A stretch of 64,000 bases of DNA. Source: Scalesia atractyloides. Taxonomy: Eukaryota; Streptophyta; Magnoliopsida; Asterales; Asteraceae. The stretch lies in the NCBI GenBank assembly GCA_947069175.1, contig CAMTDV010000027.1, forward strand, positions 43,723,369 through 43,787,368, read 5' to 3'. This document shows positions 10,297 through 21,211 of this stretch, piece after piece. The stretch's first letter is position 1; the number at the start of each line of letters is the position of its first letter. The notes under the pieces are model-generated. The model did no database searches. It was not told where the DNA came from and was given only the letters and a program-made list of their open reading frames with translations. The position numbers and the translations under genes are program-made.

Positions 10297-13200
10297 TGTG
10301 ACAACCGGCAAACTTTTAGGTTAAACCGTACAACCTAATCACTATTTATTTATTAAACGACGAGCATTTAGACTTAATTATATTATTAGTTGAGTCCATA
10401 AAGTCTAGCAATGTTTGGGTAAATACATGGGTTCGCATTTGATGTTGTTTGGTATGGTCTTATCATGTGTAGCGATAAAATTATATATATAAAAAACGAG
10501 CGTTGATGGATTATCCGGTACATTATAAAAATACTGCCTAGAACTTTAAAATTTATAGCATATCTTGTGTTCGATATGAATAGTAGATAAAAACTTGTTT
10601 TGAATAAGTACATATGGTAACTAATATGTGAAATAAGTAAATATCGTAACTATTCTATGGCTTGCTCAAATATTATTTTTAGTTCTTTTTAACGTCAGAA
10701 CTTGCGATCTTTGCCAAAGGAACACTGACCGTGATTAATAGTGGCCTTGAAGTGATTTAGGCTGTGGTATGATCTTTGCATCTTATTACTCCTTACATTT
10801 CATATTTTGTGTTCTCTTGTACAAGAAAGTTTCAAAAGAGATGTGAACTCATGATTTTCTAAAAATAAAGAAATTCTTAGGTAAAATGGAAGTTTTAAGA
10901 GTATATATGTGTGTATGTGTAACCATATGTATATGAGTGTGTAAATGTTTTTTTTATTTAGTATGGTAAAAATACTTGCTTCTTGAAAGTTGTTAGCTCG
11001 TGAACTTTTTAATGAAGATGTTCTTGCTACAAATATGTTTACACTAAAAATATAGTTTGAAAAAAATATAGATGACGCTTGGGTTTGAATAATTTGCTTG
11101 ATGATGTTGATTTTATTCAAAAGACTAAAATATAAGTTATGTGTATTTTAGTAGTAAACTTGGCATTTAAAAGTTGAAGGATGATGTTGTGTGATTAAGA
11201 TATGGTTTGTGATGTTAAAGGTTTATTAGTGAAAATATAACTAAAATGGTAATTTTTGTCGAAATAAAGTGTATGAAATGTGTTATGAGAATTATTGATT
11301 AGATGGAATTATACAAGTTATAATTATATGTGAATACTTGGTTAAGCATGTTTAAGTGTGATTATGGGGTGATTAGCTTAAACATGTGACATGTGGTTGT
11401 AAATTGTGCTTGGAAGTATGATTAATAAAGATGACATGTTATCTTAAAATAAGTTTAAATATATTTTAAACTCGGTTTTAACATGTTACGTACATAAGTT
11501 GAAGTATGGGATTTAACATGGGTTAAATGGTGATTTTGTATGTTGAACAAGTGCGCTAACATAAAAATCACCGAAACTTATGATTTTGTGACTTTATGAT
11601 CAAGTTACGATTATCAGAATTAAGATAAAAATAAGGATTTCAAAACGAGACTCAGAAAGATTATAGTAAAAATTGTTGTGAAGAATAAATTCGGGTTTGC
11701 TAAAATAAATACAAGTATTATATACAAAATATATCATTTTGCCAAAAGTTGGGTTTTAATTTGAACGACCAAGCCTTGACTATATTGCAAAATATATATT
11801 CTCACCTAAAATATCACAATATACAAAATAAATATTTTCGGATCCTTAAAAATATGGGGAATATATTTTCTGGAATTGGTCGATAAGTGGTAAAAGTAGA
11901 GTATTTAAGGATCAATGGTTTAGTTGATGGTTATGTGATTCCATGTTTATGTTGAAATGTGTTTAAGTGGTTAATGCTCGTAGCATACGACAATACATGT
12001 TCAAGTGTAGAAATGAATACGATATGTGGGCTAAATATTCGTGTCAACGAAGGGGTATCAAGAAATACCTAAATAACATTTAAGATATTATTTAACGACT
12101 ATTTATCATAATCTGAGCGTATATTTATTCTAAATATATAAATATCTGGTCAAGTTCGACTTATGGATTTTGTAGTCGTCAAACCACGTGAATAAATATG
12201 ATATTTGGTCGTAAAATATATATTTTATTGGGTTGGATTTGTAGTTCAGGACTAGATCTCGACATTTTTTGTGACAATGTGTGAAATATATATATATATT
12301 TGTTGTAATATATATAAATACTTGGGAATTCTCCAATAATCACCCACCAATTAGTCGTAAGAATTAAACACTTTAATTTAAAAAGGTATACATCTCATTT
12401 TGTCCAGACAAGTTTGGTGAACGACTTGTCGGGTAGACACGTATTTAGATGTAGTGCCTTAATAAATTTAGGACACGTGTAGGTTGGTGGAATTATTTTT
12501 GAACACTTTGATTTTTGCTGGCATACGAACGAAATGCAATTTGTGAGTCTTCACGGCCCCTTTTACTTTATTTAAATCGAGGGAAATTCATGCTTGTTTC
12601 AAGGTATGGTAGTGGGGAATGAAATCCGTTTATGTCTATTATGTGCGCATAAGTTGGTTGGTTTTGAGCTCAGATGTCCTTGTGGTATCGTTTTAGTTTA
12701 GAAACCATTAGTCGTGGTAATGACCGTGGAATAGTCAAGTAGATCTATTGGGTGCAACGAGCCCTACTCCTGGTCAGTCGTGACCCTGTGGGAGTACAAT
12801 TGTGTTCGAATTTCTTAGACATCGTCATGGTATACGATGTGGGTTGGTTATGGGCTTATGTCGGCACATACGTCATGGTTTTGGAAAACCATGATTTGAC
12901 TATCGTGATTTTCATTAGACTGCGCATACCGGTTTTTATCAAATCTTTTTAAAAGATACATTTGTGTTATTTAAACCTGTGAACTTACCAACAATATGTT
13001 GACATTTTTAAGCATGCATTTTAGGTAAGTGAGTGATGTCTCCTGGATTAAGATCAGGATAGAATACATATGATGATACCATTTTGGGGGTTTTCATGTA
13101 ATTTCCGTCCTCGTGCGGGATATACTTGTCAAAGCCTTCGTTTAATAAAGTACGTCTTTTTTATAAGTATTTTTAAACAAGATGTTTATTCTTGTGATGT

Positions 13201-13347
13201 ATGCCAATTTAAATACTTAGTTTTGTAAACTTTCAAAATAAATTTGGTATCATTGGTTTATTATAAGCACGTAGACGTTTGCTAATCAAATGTTTGAAAA
13301 CCTTTCGTAGTCGCACCTCGCGTTTCCGCCTTGGGCGGGGTGTGAAA
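10297..13347 (+). repeat. Gyp1 3' LTR, about 3.05 kb
   Basis: It begins TGTGACAACC after the polypurine tract and ends near 13347 in the complementary form CCGCCTTGGGCGGGGTGTGAAA, where the expected terminal CA appears mutated. Long LTRs with near-inverted ends of this form are typical of Tekay-like chromoviruses. The interior is AT-rich, with no coding potential and several TATATA runs (for example around 12286-12300). The matching 5' LTR lies outside the window, so the duplication cannot be checked. Confidence 0.7.
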
Positions 13348-13389
13348 TCATCATCATCTTTAAACTGCAATACCATTCGAATCAACTCT

Positions 13390-13781
13390 TCAGTATTTTG
13401 ACCTCTTCATTGCCGATCTTAACAACTGAATATATGGTACGCGGATCAGGAACAAACCTTGTAGGATTCCAAAATCTTTTAATATTAGACTTGTAACTTT
13501 ATGTTGATGTGTTAACACTTTCTTTATTGATATGCAGTCCATAAACTCCAAAATATCTCTGAAAGGAGCCCTTTCCGGTATATTCTCATCAAGTACACAA
13601 CATGTGTTACGTACCAGATCAAAAATTGATTTCTTTTCCTGCAAAAACATAACGACAACACTTCATACGAAGTGGTATAACATAATTGCACAAACAAACA
13701 AATCCACTTCATGTGAAGTTGTTCTAAAGTTTTAACAGTTTCACTTCGTGAAGTGAATGACTCTCTTGGTACGAAGTCCAC
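13390..13781 (-). pseudogene. Accessory-ORF N-terminal fragment (copia-associated)
   Basis: A minus-strand stretch in two overlapping frames reads RDILEFMDCISIKKVLTHQHKV and then a leucine-rich tail ending near 13390. It matches the pattern of the N-terminal part of the Cop2 accessory protein (VLDFLGRIPITKALTDRH, then SHIEYFW) and the Cop1 one (VAEWINSSKINYAV). Upstream on the minus strand is a T-rich TTTTTGCAG at about 13639-13647 that could act as a splice acceptor. No other part of the element is seen with it in the same orientation. Function is unknown, and the assignment rests on pattern similarity by eye. Confidence 0.5.
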
Positions 13782-13790
13782 TTCGTTCCA
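13655..13790. repeat. ACTTCGT/ACGAAGT palindromic word cluster
   Basis: Several near-palindromic words occur here: CTTCATACGAAGTG, CACTTCATGTGAAGT, CACTTCGTGAAGTG and ACGAAGTCCACTTCGT. The same word appears at 14160-14172 (CACTTCGTACGATC) and 14301-14314 (CACTTCGTATGAAGT). It is the same kind of reiterated palindrome as CTCGTACGAG in Cop2. Confidence 0.65.
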
Positions 13791-14183
13791 ACACTTAGAC
13801 TATCAAAAATTACAATTTGATCGATTTTAATGAATTTGATGGTTCTAAAAGCTTCTAGCATCACCGATTTAAGTAGACATATATTCAATTTTAATTTTGA
13901 CCAGCTAGATTTCCCTAGATCTACGTTTTTATGTCTGGTTTACCGAAAAATATTCAAATACGGTCCAAATCGAGTCCTATTACCCTCACTAATGTAAGAG
14001 GTGTGCTAATGGATCTCCCCAATTTAAATTTTGGCAGTATAATGACTTAGATTGTACAAAATCACTCAGATCACACAAAGGTCTCCCAGATCGCACGAAG
14101 AGAATAGGAATAGTGAAATGACAATTCGTGTGAACTAATCCTTTATATGGTTACAGTGTTTCACTTCGTACGATCGGGGAAAT

Positions 14184-14536
14184 TGTTGATGCATTTTATG
14201 TCTGTTACTATATGAATAGGCTAGATAGAGCATGGGTTGAATATTGTATAGATTAGATACGAACACACAACTTAAGTGCGAACGAGAATGGTGCAGAAGT
14301 GTCACTTCGTATGAAGTCAAAATCTCAGTTCGCGCGATGAGAGGAAGTCTATATATAGGTGTTGTGTGTTCATGGTTAGATAAGTTTTGGAGTTCTTAGA
14401 GGTGAAACGGTGTACTTTTCGGTATGAATGAAACTTATGACGTCCGCTGCTTCTACTACTTTCTTAATAACATTCCATTGAATTAGTCTTATTCTACCCA
14501 AACTTCCGTCTAGAACCGCCAGATCCTGGACCTACA
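14184..14536 (+). repeat. Cop2-related LTR copy, no target duplication seen
   Basis: About 353 bp from TGTTGATGC to CTACA. It aligns with the solo LTR at 14806-15312 across GAATATTGTATAGATTAGAT, the TATATAGGTGTTGTGTGTTC promoter-like block and the TAGAACCGCC end. Flanking 5-mers differ (GAAAT and ATTAT), so one end may be truncated or it may be a 3' LTR whose element is gone. Confidence 0.6.
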
Positions 14537-14805
14537 ATTATTACTTAATTAATAAAGAAAATGCATATGACATTAGCTGAAATCTTTTATTAGATTAAAT
14601 GTCATGTAGCACTAAATGGACCCCTTTATTATAATTAGATTTCTATAACCAAATCATTTTTAATAATAAGTATTTTTTTTAATTTCTTGTTCTTATAAGT
14701 ATAAAAATACATTTATAAATGTATTTTTCCTATTAAAACTACATTTAAAAAGTTAAAAATCTAAAAATTTCAAATTTCAAAAATTAAACATACATATCTA
14801 TTATT
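14537..14805. other. AT-rich spacer, no feature
   Basis: The sequence between two related LTR copies. It shows only A/T-rich runs (around 14660-14790). Confidence 0.5.
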
Positions 14806-15312
14806 TGTTGAAGAACTTTATGGCCATCACTGTGTGAATAAGCTAGAAAGGGTATGTATTGAATATTGTATAGATTAGATACGAATACATGACCCAAGTG
14901 CGAACGAGTACTGGCTCGTATGAGTGACATGCACCTCGTACGGGTGACATGTGCCTCGTACAGGTGACATTGTGTCTCGTATGAGTGACTTTGTTACTCA
15001 TACGAGTGATAACATCTCACTCGTACGAATGACCCTTCGTACGAGTGACAACATGCTCGCTTCGCACGAGCTGTCATGTCTATATGTAGGTGTTGTGTGT
15101 TCATTGTTTTGTAAGTTTTGGAAGTTTCCTGAGGGGAAATGCTAGTGGATTCTCTCCAGGAACTCCGCCAGCCAGTCAATATGTATATTCTTTCGGTATG
15201 AATGAATGAAAAGATTTCACTATTTCTGTTCCTACGCCCTGTCTATATGGTTCTGCCGAATCTGTACTATCCCCAAAACCTCTGTCTAGAACCGCCGCCG
15301 CCCGTGACCACA
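14806..15312 (+). repeat. Solo LTR with duplication TTATT, Cop2-related family
   Basis: It starts TGTTGAAG and ends GACCACA. TTATT flanks it at 14801-14805 and 15313-15317, so this is a solo LTR left by recombination between two LTRs. It carries at least eight CTCGTACGAG-like words between 14910 and 15070 (for example CTCGTATGAG and CTCATACGAG). A TATATGTAGG box-like sequence near 15080 and the same GTTGTGTGTTC block as the copy at 14184-14536 follow. The start TGTTG and the word content tie it to the Cop2 LTR type. Confidence 0.8.
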
Positions 15313-15317
15313 TTATT

Positions 15318-15846
15318 TACAAACTTTGATCCTCTACACAGATACAAAATTCACTATTCAATTTTAGTTTTTGCTTTAATTGTAGTATGCTTTCTTTTAT
15401 TATTGGTTTAATATTATTTACTAACTTTGATTTCCTTCACAATTCACTATTTAATTTTACTATTTCAGTTGATTTGTTTAATTGTAGTATATTTTTTTTA
15501 TTTGTTTAATGGTTTAATTGTGGTAAAACACCATCCATTCAGCTCTTAATTTATTTTTTTCAAAATCACAACCCACATATTTCTCAACTCCCTGTATTTG
15601 TTTAAGAATCACTATTTTTTTTAAAATTTGAGTACATGTGGGACTGTTGGATTGTCATTGCGTTAGAGTTGAAAATATATCATTTTATTTGTAGCTCAAG
15701 CAACTTTTTAATCATTCAAGGTCTAAATTTAGCAAGTCAACAACACTTTGCAACACAGTTACGTGATTCGACATTTATTTATACGGCTACTTATTGTTTG
15801 GTTTACCGGTCGCGCTGCAATGCATGATACTAAAACCTCGTTACTT

Positions 15847-15900
<54 letters not shown>

Positions 15901-16319
15901 TCGGGTGCCTTAGCTACAATACCAACCTTTTTTTCCTTTCTTTTTATTTTTTCTATCTTTTTTTGTAGAGTATTCACAATTCTTTCACCAAATTAGTTGA
16001 GAGAAGTTTTTATATTATAAAAACTGGTTGTAAGTGGTTGCGAATAGAGAAAAGAAAAAATGTTACTGTTCATCTGTATGTATGAGGGGCACTGTTCAGC
16101 TTCTACAATTTTTTAATATACAATGAAAGTGATGTAAGTGAAGAAGAAAAAAAGTAATGATACATGTATAAAAGATTATTTAATCTAAAGTAGAGAGAAA
16201 ATATAGTTGTTTTATAATGTAATTAAAGGATAGAAATAATGGAAGGGATGTGAATGCTCTTACACCCCCTTAATTTAATAAATATTTCATACGTCTCCTC
16301 AAGTTTAATAAATCTATTT
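15318..16319. other. Non-coding AT-rich DNA left of Cop1
   Basis: No gene or element is recognised. It contains the (TAA)n microsatellite at 15848-15900, and the TSD for Cop1 begins at 16320. Confidence 0.5.
15848..15900. repeat. (TAA)n microsatellite
   Basis: About 53 bp of perfect AAT/TAA repeats. The poly-Asn open frame that crosses it is an artefact. Confidence 0.95.
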
Positions 16320-16324
16320 TCTCC
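16320..16324. other. Target-site duplication TCTCC, left copy (Cop1)
   Basis: TCTCC precedes the Cop1 5' LTR and recurs at 39223-39227 after the 3' LTR. Confidence 0.8.
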
Positions 16325-16772
16325 TGCTAGAGCTTTTGAGATCGTTGGTACTTGTTTTTGTTAGGTTTGGATTGTTTTGTTATGGTTTATAATGTTCTAG
16401 AAAGTTCAGGGGTCAAAATTTGAACATAGCTAGACATGGAGTATTTAAGTTTCTAGCGTATTATTAAATACGCCAGATAGTCAGTGTGGTAGTTGGTCAA
16501 TGGAAAACCCTAGTATAGGGTTCTTGGACGAGTTTTGGCGATTTCTCTTGTGTTGTGATTATTTGTGCTGGGCTAAATTTGAACATCTAGGTGCTTTTAG
16601 TGATTATATCTTTTGGGATTCCATATACAACACTTGTTGTTTGATCCATACAAGAATCTTCATCTTTATCTTTTGTTTTTTCTTAACTTTTACAAATTCA
16701 AGCAACTAATCTATAGTTGTTTGGGTGATACCAATCAAACCACTGTCATCCGAATCTGTTTTGGGACTCACA
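16325..16772 (+). repeat. Cop1 5' LTR
   Basis: 448 bp, TG at 16325 to CA at 16772, aligned with 38786-39222. A TATTTAA box-like site is at 16442-16448. Just after it is a hairpin-forming pair GCGTATT and AATACGC (16457-16474), the Cop1-specific word. Confidence 0.85.
16442..16448 (+). promoter_or_regulatory. TATA-like box in Cop1 5' LTR
   Basis: TATTTAA follows GACATGGAG and precedes the inverted GCGTATT pair. It is conserved in the 3' LTR near 38910. The promoter role is inferred from position only. Confidence 0.4.
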
Positions 16773-16775
16773 ATT

Positions 16776-16788
16776 TGGTATCAGAGCC
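16776..16788 (+). other. Cop1 primer binding site, tRNA-iMet
   Basis: TGGTATCAGAGCC lies three bases after the LTR end. It is complementary to the 3' end of initiator tRNA-Met, the standard copia primer. Confidence 0.95.
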
Positions 16789-17050
16789 TTGGTGCTCTTG
16801 ATTGTTTGAGTTTTTGTTAAGATTCTTCAAGTTTTGAAGGTTTTTCAAAGTTTTCAAAGTTTCAAGATTTTTCAAATTTTTGGACTTAAAATGGCTTGAT
16901 CTGGTGTGTTTTATCATTAGGTTGTCGTTAATCATTGTTTTGGTGAACATTTGGGTCATTTTGGTACAAAGAAATAGGGATTTTGGGTCGTTTTTTAGCA
17001 ATTAGCGGGTTTTTGTTCGTGTTTAGACCCTATTTGGAGTAATTAACTTG

Positions 17051-17276
17051 AAGGCAATGTAAATAATTTTGAAGGCAGAGTAATTAACTTGAAGGCAATG
17101 TAGATAATCTTGAAGGCTGCGTAATTAAACTTGAAGGCATTGTAGATAATTTTGGAGGCAGAGTAATTAACTTGGAGGCAGTGTAGATAATTTTGAAGGC
17201 GGAGTAATTAATCTTGAAGGCAATGTAGATAATCTTGAAGGCAGTGTAGATAATCTTGAAAGCAGTGTAATTATAA
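17051..17276 (+). repeat. 20-21 bp tandem repeats in Cop1 leader
   Basis: Eleven degenerate units of the form GAAGGCAATGTAGATAATCTT alternate with GAAGGCAGAGTAATTAACTT. Unit length varies between 20 and 21, so no plus-strand reading frame is kept. An open frame on the minus strand is a by-product. Confidence 0.85.
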
Positions 17277-17635
17277 GCTTTAAAGCCATCATAATTAAGA
17301 GAGTCATCGTATTTATCCGAAGGCGACTTCGGGGTATAAATATTTTCTGATTTTATTACGGTGTTCGACGGTTTCAACCAAGTATTTGTGTGTCTGATCT
17401 GTCAGCGTAATTGTTTTTGTTTGCCGGTCCAAGAGACTTGTCACATAAACTAGCGAAAATGAACTCTTGAGCGCATTGACTGATCGGACCTAGAACTAAT
17501 TGGCCTGCGTAATTAATAGCGTAATTAAGCCTCATAACACATATAAGCGTAATTAGCAGCGTATTTGTGCCCAGTTCCAGTTTAACCTACGTAATTATCT
17601 TGCTGTTAATAAATTGAACTTAAAACCAAATCAAA
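17277..17635 (+). other. Cop1 leader with GCGTAATTA-type words
   Basis: Untranslated leader up to the gag ATG. GCGTAATTG, GCGTAATTAATAGCGTAATTAAG, GCGTAATTAGCAGCGTATTT and CTACGTAATTATC cluster between 17403 and 17600. The same words recur in the spacer at 36780-37090. Confidence 0.6.
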
Positions 17636-18320
17636 ATGTTGCCTAATCAACTGAACCCAATTGCACAAGCTGAACTTGAGACCCGGAACCGCAACTCGAC
17701 CTCCAAAGTTGAAAGGATCTGAAGATTTCAGTAGCTGGAAGGACAAAATCAAGTCATTTTTGAGTATACGGACTATACTCAATTGATGTCCGTCACTGTA
17801 GGACCCCACATTCCTATGGTAATTCGTGATGATGTTCGTACAGTAAACGATAATCCCTCTACCTACACTGACGAAGACAGGACTTTAATCCAACGTGATC
17901 ACCAGGCTCACGCTGCTCTAACAATGGCTCTATCAAAGGATGACAAAAACTTGTTTGAAGAGTATACCTCAGCTCACAAATTATGGTTGGCATTTATCTA
18001 ACAATAGCATTCCTTGCCCCCATAACCTCCGGTGGTTCAAGTTCTCACAGTGCTTACAAGAAGACTACTGTGGCCGGTGATGCTTAAGCACTCAAGATAT
18101 CTACTGAGCACGTTGCACTGTTTAACACCTTCCTGAAAAGTTATGAAGCTCTTTTGTCGGGTGAGCTGAAACGGGATTTTCTTACTGCCGAAGACATGTA
18201 TCAAGTTGATCCAGATGATATGGAGTAAATAGATTTAAAATGGTAAAAGGCAATGATAACCTTGTGGCTGAAGAAGTTTTAAGACAAAACGGGAAAACGA
18301 TTGGCACTAGGAAAAGCTGG
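17636..18320 (+). pseudogene. Cop1 gag, N-terminal part
   Basis: Copia-type capsid region from the ATG at 17636 to the Cop2 insertion. A frameshift early on separates the ATG frame from GSEDFSSWKDKIKSFL (near 17717-17765), a typical gag substrate-like motif. The next frame (about 17760-18001) gives MSVTVGPHIPMV and LFEEYTSAHKLWLAFI. Degenerate frames continue with LKISTEHVALFNTFLKSYE and the DPDDME segment up to 18320. The reading resumes at 32703 with a zinc knuckle, which shows that Cop2 interrupted one gag. Confidence 0.75.
18316..18320. other. Target-site duplication GCTGG, left copy (Cop2)
   Basis: GCTGG precedes the Cop2 5' LTR and is repeated at 32703-32707. Confidence 0.9.
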
Positions 18321-18789
18321 TGTTGGTGCATAAAGTCTATTGCCTACGTCAAGGATATGTTGTTTTTGTATATAGGGCTTAGAACGTCAGATTGTAAATG
18401 TTATTGTATAGTTTTTATGTTTTTTAGCTGACTCGTATGAGTGAGTCACCTGACTCGTACGAGTGAGTCACCTGACTCGTACGAGTGTCACTCTATCACT
18501 CGTACGAGTCACACCCTCTTTTACACACTCTCCTGTGCGAGTCATGTCGACCTATAAATAGAGGATTGTTGTGTCAGAGCTAGTGATCGCGAATTCTGTT
18601 GGTGGGGAGAAGCCCTGCTGAATTATTTACGTGCGTTGTACTTTTTCACGTCAATCAATATATTCAAAGCATTTAAACAGTAGATCTCACTTGTTCGTTT
18701 GTCAACCTCACTAACAATGAATTCCGCCTCTGTTAGTTGAGTTAAATCAGTCAGGTTGCTCATCAGAGGTGACACGATCCCCCCTCACA
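18321..18789 (+). repeat. Cop2 5' LTR
   Basis: 469 bp, TGTTGGTGC to CCCTCACA. Three perfect CTCGTACGAG palindromes (18454, 18476, 18499) and one CTCGTATGAG (18432) lie upstream of the TATA-like box. The 3' LTR lacks one of these blocks. Confidence 0.92.
18553..18560 (+). promoter_or_regulatory. TATA box in Cop2 5' LTR
   Basis: TATAAATA, followed by GAGGATTGTTGTGTC, sits about 50 bp downstream of the palindrome cluster. It is conserved in the 3' LTR at 32477-32484. Confidence 0.6.
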
Positions 18790-18791
18790 AG

Positions 18792-18804
18792 TGGTATCAG
18801 AGCC
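18792..18804 (+). other. Cop2 primer binding site, tRNA-iMet
   Basis: TGGTATCAGAGCC starts two bases after the LTR end. Confidence 0.95.
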
Positions 18805-19368
18805 TTGCGGCCTGATCTGCTGACAAACGTCAAGTTTTCTGCAGGCTACCAACTGTTGCAGCTTTCTACTTCTACATTTTCCCAAACTGATCACGGAATT
18901 GGACGAATTTACAGATAAATGGACTAGGATTCTAGGATATCATGTTAAAATCAATCCTTAACAATTTCAGATCCAAAATCGAGCTTAATCATGTCAAAAT
19001 TGGTAAAATTCATCCGTTTGATGACCTAAGTTGTTTCGTACGGGTAGAGAGACCACTCACACGAATGACTGATCGTACAAGTTAAGTCATTCGTATGAAC
19101 GAGTATAACAGAAGTTCTTAAAATTTACAAGTTAAAATTTAATATTGTGATTCGCATGAGGTAATCGCTCGTACGAGCCAAAAGTTATCGTCCGTATGAA
19201 CATCATGTTCTCACGAGTACCTCCTCCGTACGAATCAACTCATTCGCACGAATCTCTGTGTCGTACGAACTAATCTTGGTTGCACGAATTATTTTGTTAT
19301 CCGCACCAAGAAATTTTTATCATTCTAATCAGTTTTTCGAAAGTGTGTGTCTAAAATTTTTCAGAAGA
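18805..19368 (+). other. Cop2 leader
   Basis: Untranslated region with further CTCGTACGA-like words (for example TTTCGTACGGGT at 19034, GCTCGTACGAGCC at 19168 and TCGTACGAAC at 19261). No coding is seen. Confidence 0.6.
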
Positions 19369-19812
19369 ATGGTAAAAGAGTTTTATAATGCATTTGTTAC
19401 ATCAGCGGTCACGACTACTGCAGCTCAAAACACAAATATCGAGAACAAGATGGGTACGATGACGAAGCCGCCAAAGTTGATGAACCTTGAAGACTTTGAT
19501 AGTTGGAGTGAACGTTTTTTGAATTGGGTTCAGGCGAATCATTTTACCTGTTGGTTTGCTATCCAAGAAAAGTATCAATCTCCTGTTAGAGAAAACGGTC
19601 TCGAAAAGACATCGGCTCAACTTCGGATTTTGAAAGAGAGAAGTTCATAAATGAGAAGAAAATGATGAATATTTTGCAACAATCCATCAAGGAAGACATA
19701 TTGGCGCTTTTACAACATGATGATGACGCACAATCATTATGCAATGCACTTCGACAGATATTCCAAGGTAGTGCACAACTGCAAAAAAGCAAAAGGGCTA
19801 GTAGTAACTAGA
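19369..19812 (+). pseudogene. Cop2 gag, N-terminal part
   Basis: From the ATG at 19369 the frame reads VKEFYNAFVTSAV and then PKLMNLEDFDSWSERFLNWV, a copia gag start with the DF..W motif. A frameshift near 19620 is followed by KKMMNILQQSIKEDILALLQ, DAQSLCNALRQIFQGSAQLQ and KSKRASSN, the usual capsid helices. The match stops at about 19812, where Cop3 begins on the opposite strand. The middle of the capsid is absent. Confidence 0.75.
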
Positions 19813-20457
19813 ACAAATACATTTCCAAGAATGAGGGTTTGGCATTGGTTGCAGAGAGTTCAGCAATTGTCTATTCATAGGACTGTTCGTAAGAGAGATT
19901 TCAGCTAAAATCATTTGAGAGACAAGCTTCACATATCTTCGAATTTGGTTCTTAATGGTTTTTCCATATATGTGGTTAAATGAGTTGAACTGTTGATTCA
20001 GCTGATTAACTCGGCTTGCCTTCATGTCAGCATTTCCCTCATAGAGATTCTGTAATTCGCTCCACACTTCTTTAGCTGTCTTTCAATTTCTGACAGCTAT
20101 GGAAATTTAGGGTCCGAGTGCCATCATCAGAACAACTGAGGCTTTTTCATCCTCTTCGATTATTTTAACATCTTCTGGAGTCCACAAATGACTGGGTTTT
20201 GGGATCTTTGTGTCTGGATCTCTAGGAGTGCTGTAAACTATGGTTCGAGGACCGTTCATGATACATCTCTAAACCCTAGGCTCTTTGGCCTTGCAGTACT
20301 GCTCAAACCTGAACTTCCACTCATAATACTCATCTCTGTATAGCAGGCGAGGCACCTTTGTAGAAGTGCCAATGACTTGGTCTAGCTATTGATGAAGAGC
20401 CAACGTCTGTGACTGCAATGCTGCCAAGGTGGCATTTGTCAAGTCCTGACCTGTCAT
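19798..20457 (-). pseudogene. Cop3 gag, N-terminal part
   Basis: A minus-strand copia gag beginning MTGQDLTNATLAALQSQTLA at 20457. It continues with GTSTKVPRLLYRDEYYEWKF, RFEQYCKAKEPRV, CIMNGPRTIVYSTP and EDEKASVVLMMALGP. A second frame (20067-19798) has MWSELQNLYEGNADMKASRV and FNSFNHIYGKTIKNQIRRYV, the canonical capsid helices. The fragment breaks off near 19798-19830 against Cop2 gag. In-frame stops are present. Nothing of Cop3 pol or its 3' LTR is here. Confidence 0.75.
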
Positions 20458-20519
20458 ATAACTATTCATTATTAACTTTATTAAAAACTACCAAGTAAAT
20501 TAAAGTTAATTTTAAATTC

Positions 20520-21175
20520 TTATTATAAACAGTGGTCCGAAACAAGTCTGTAATGTGTCCGAGATGAGAATCCAAGACAAGTCCGAGATGAGTATCCGAA
20601 ATTGTAAACATGAATGCTATCAGAGACGAGTGCCAATCTGAGATGACCAAGCCCAATCCGAGATGAGCGATAAATCCGGAATGAAGATCAAATCCGAAAT
20701 AGAGAGATAGATCCGGAACGAAAGCCCGATCCAAAGTGAAAGCCCTTTCCATAATGAAAGTCTTATCCGGAATGGTCCGATCCGAAATAAGAATCCTTAT
20801 CTGGAATCAACAGTATTCCGAAATTTCTACAACAGGAGACTTCAAAAGTGATCCTTATCCGGAATGCGAATAATCTGGAGGTTGCTAAGAAAGTTGATGA
20901 ACAGTAGTCCGGGATCAATCCGAGATGGATGATCTTCCTCGTGCTCTTCGGGATCTTCAACAGTTTCGTATCCGAAATGCTTGAATCTTCTTCGTGTTCT
21001 TCAGAATCTTCAATAGTTCCGTATCCGAAATGCTTGAATCTTCTTTGGTTTTCTCAGAACAGTAGCAGTTTGAGATGAGAGCAGCATCAGTCTTCAATAT
21101 ATCTTCAACAATAACAATCCGAGATGAACAACAACAAGCCTTCCAAATCTGAACAGTTCTTCAATCTGTGACACC
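20520..21175 (-). repeat. Cop3 leader with reiterated TCCGAGATG/ATCCGGAAT words
   Basis: More than twenty variants of plus-strand TCCGAGATGAG, ATCCGAAATG and ATCCGGAATG occur in 650 bp. Examples are near 20559, 20594, 20650, 20693, 20767, 20861, 20927, 20971 and 21023. Some include the palindrome TTCCGGAT or TCCGGA. A longer unit, CGTATCCGAAATGCTTGAAT, is duplicated at 20968 and 21020. This is the Cop3-specific word set. Confidence 0.75.
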
Positions 21176-21194
21176 GAGAGCCTGTATCGAACAA

Positions 21195-21209
21195 CAGGCT
21201 CTGATACCA
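21195..21209 (-). other. Cop3 primer binding site, tRNA-iMet
   Basis: The minus strand reads TGGTATCAGAGCCTG, two bases from the LTR end at 21212. Confidence 0.93.
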
Positions 21210-21211
21210 AT

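Noticed and set aside
15748..15996. Poly-Asn open frame
   Set aside because: A translation of the (TAA)n microsatellite.
17051..17276. CRISPR-like array
   Set aside because: The units are contiguous with no unique spacers, and the setting is a plant retrotransposon leader.
17084..17377. Minus-strand open frame with FKIIYTA-like heptad repeats as a coiled-coil protein
   Set aside because: It is produced by the 20-21 bp tandem repeat in the Cop1 leader. The units do not keep a frame and there is no supporting context.
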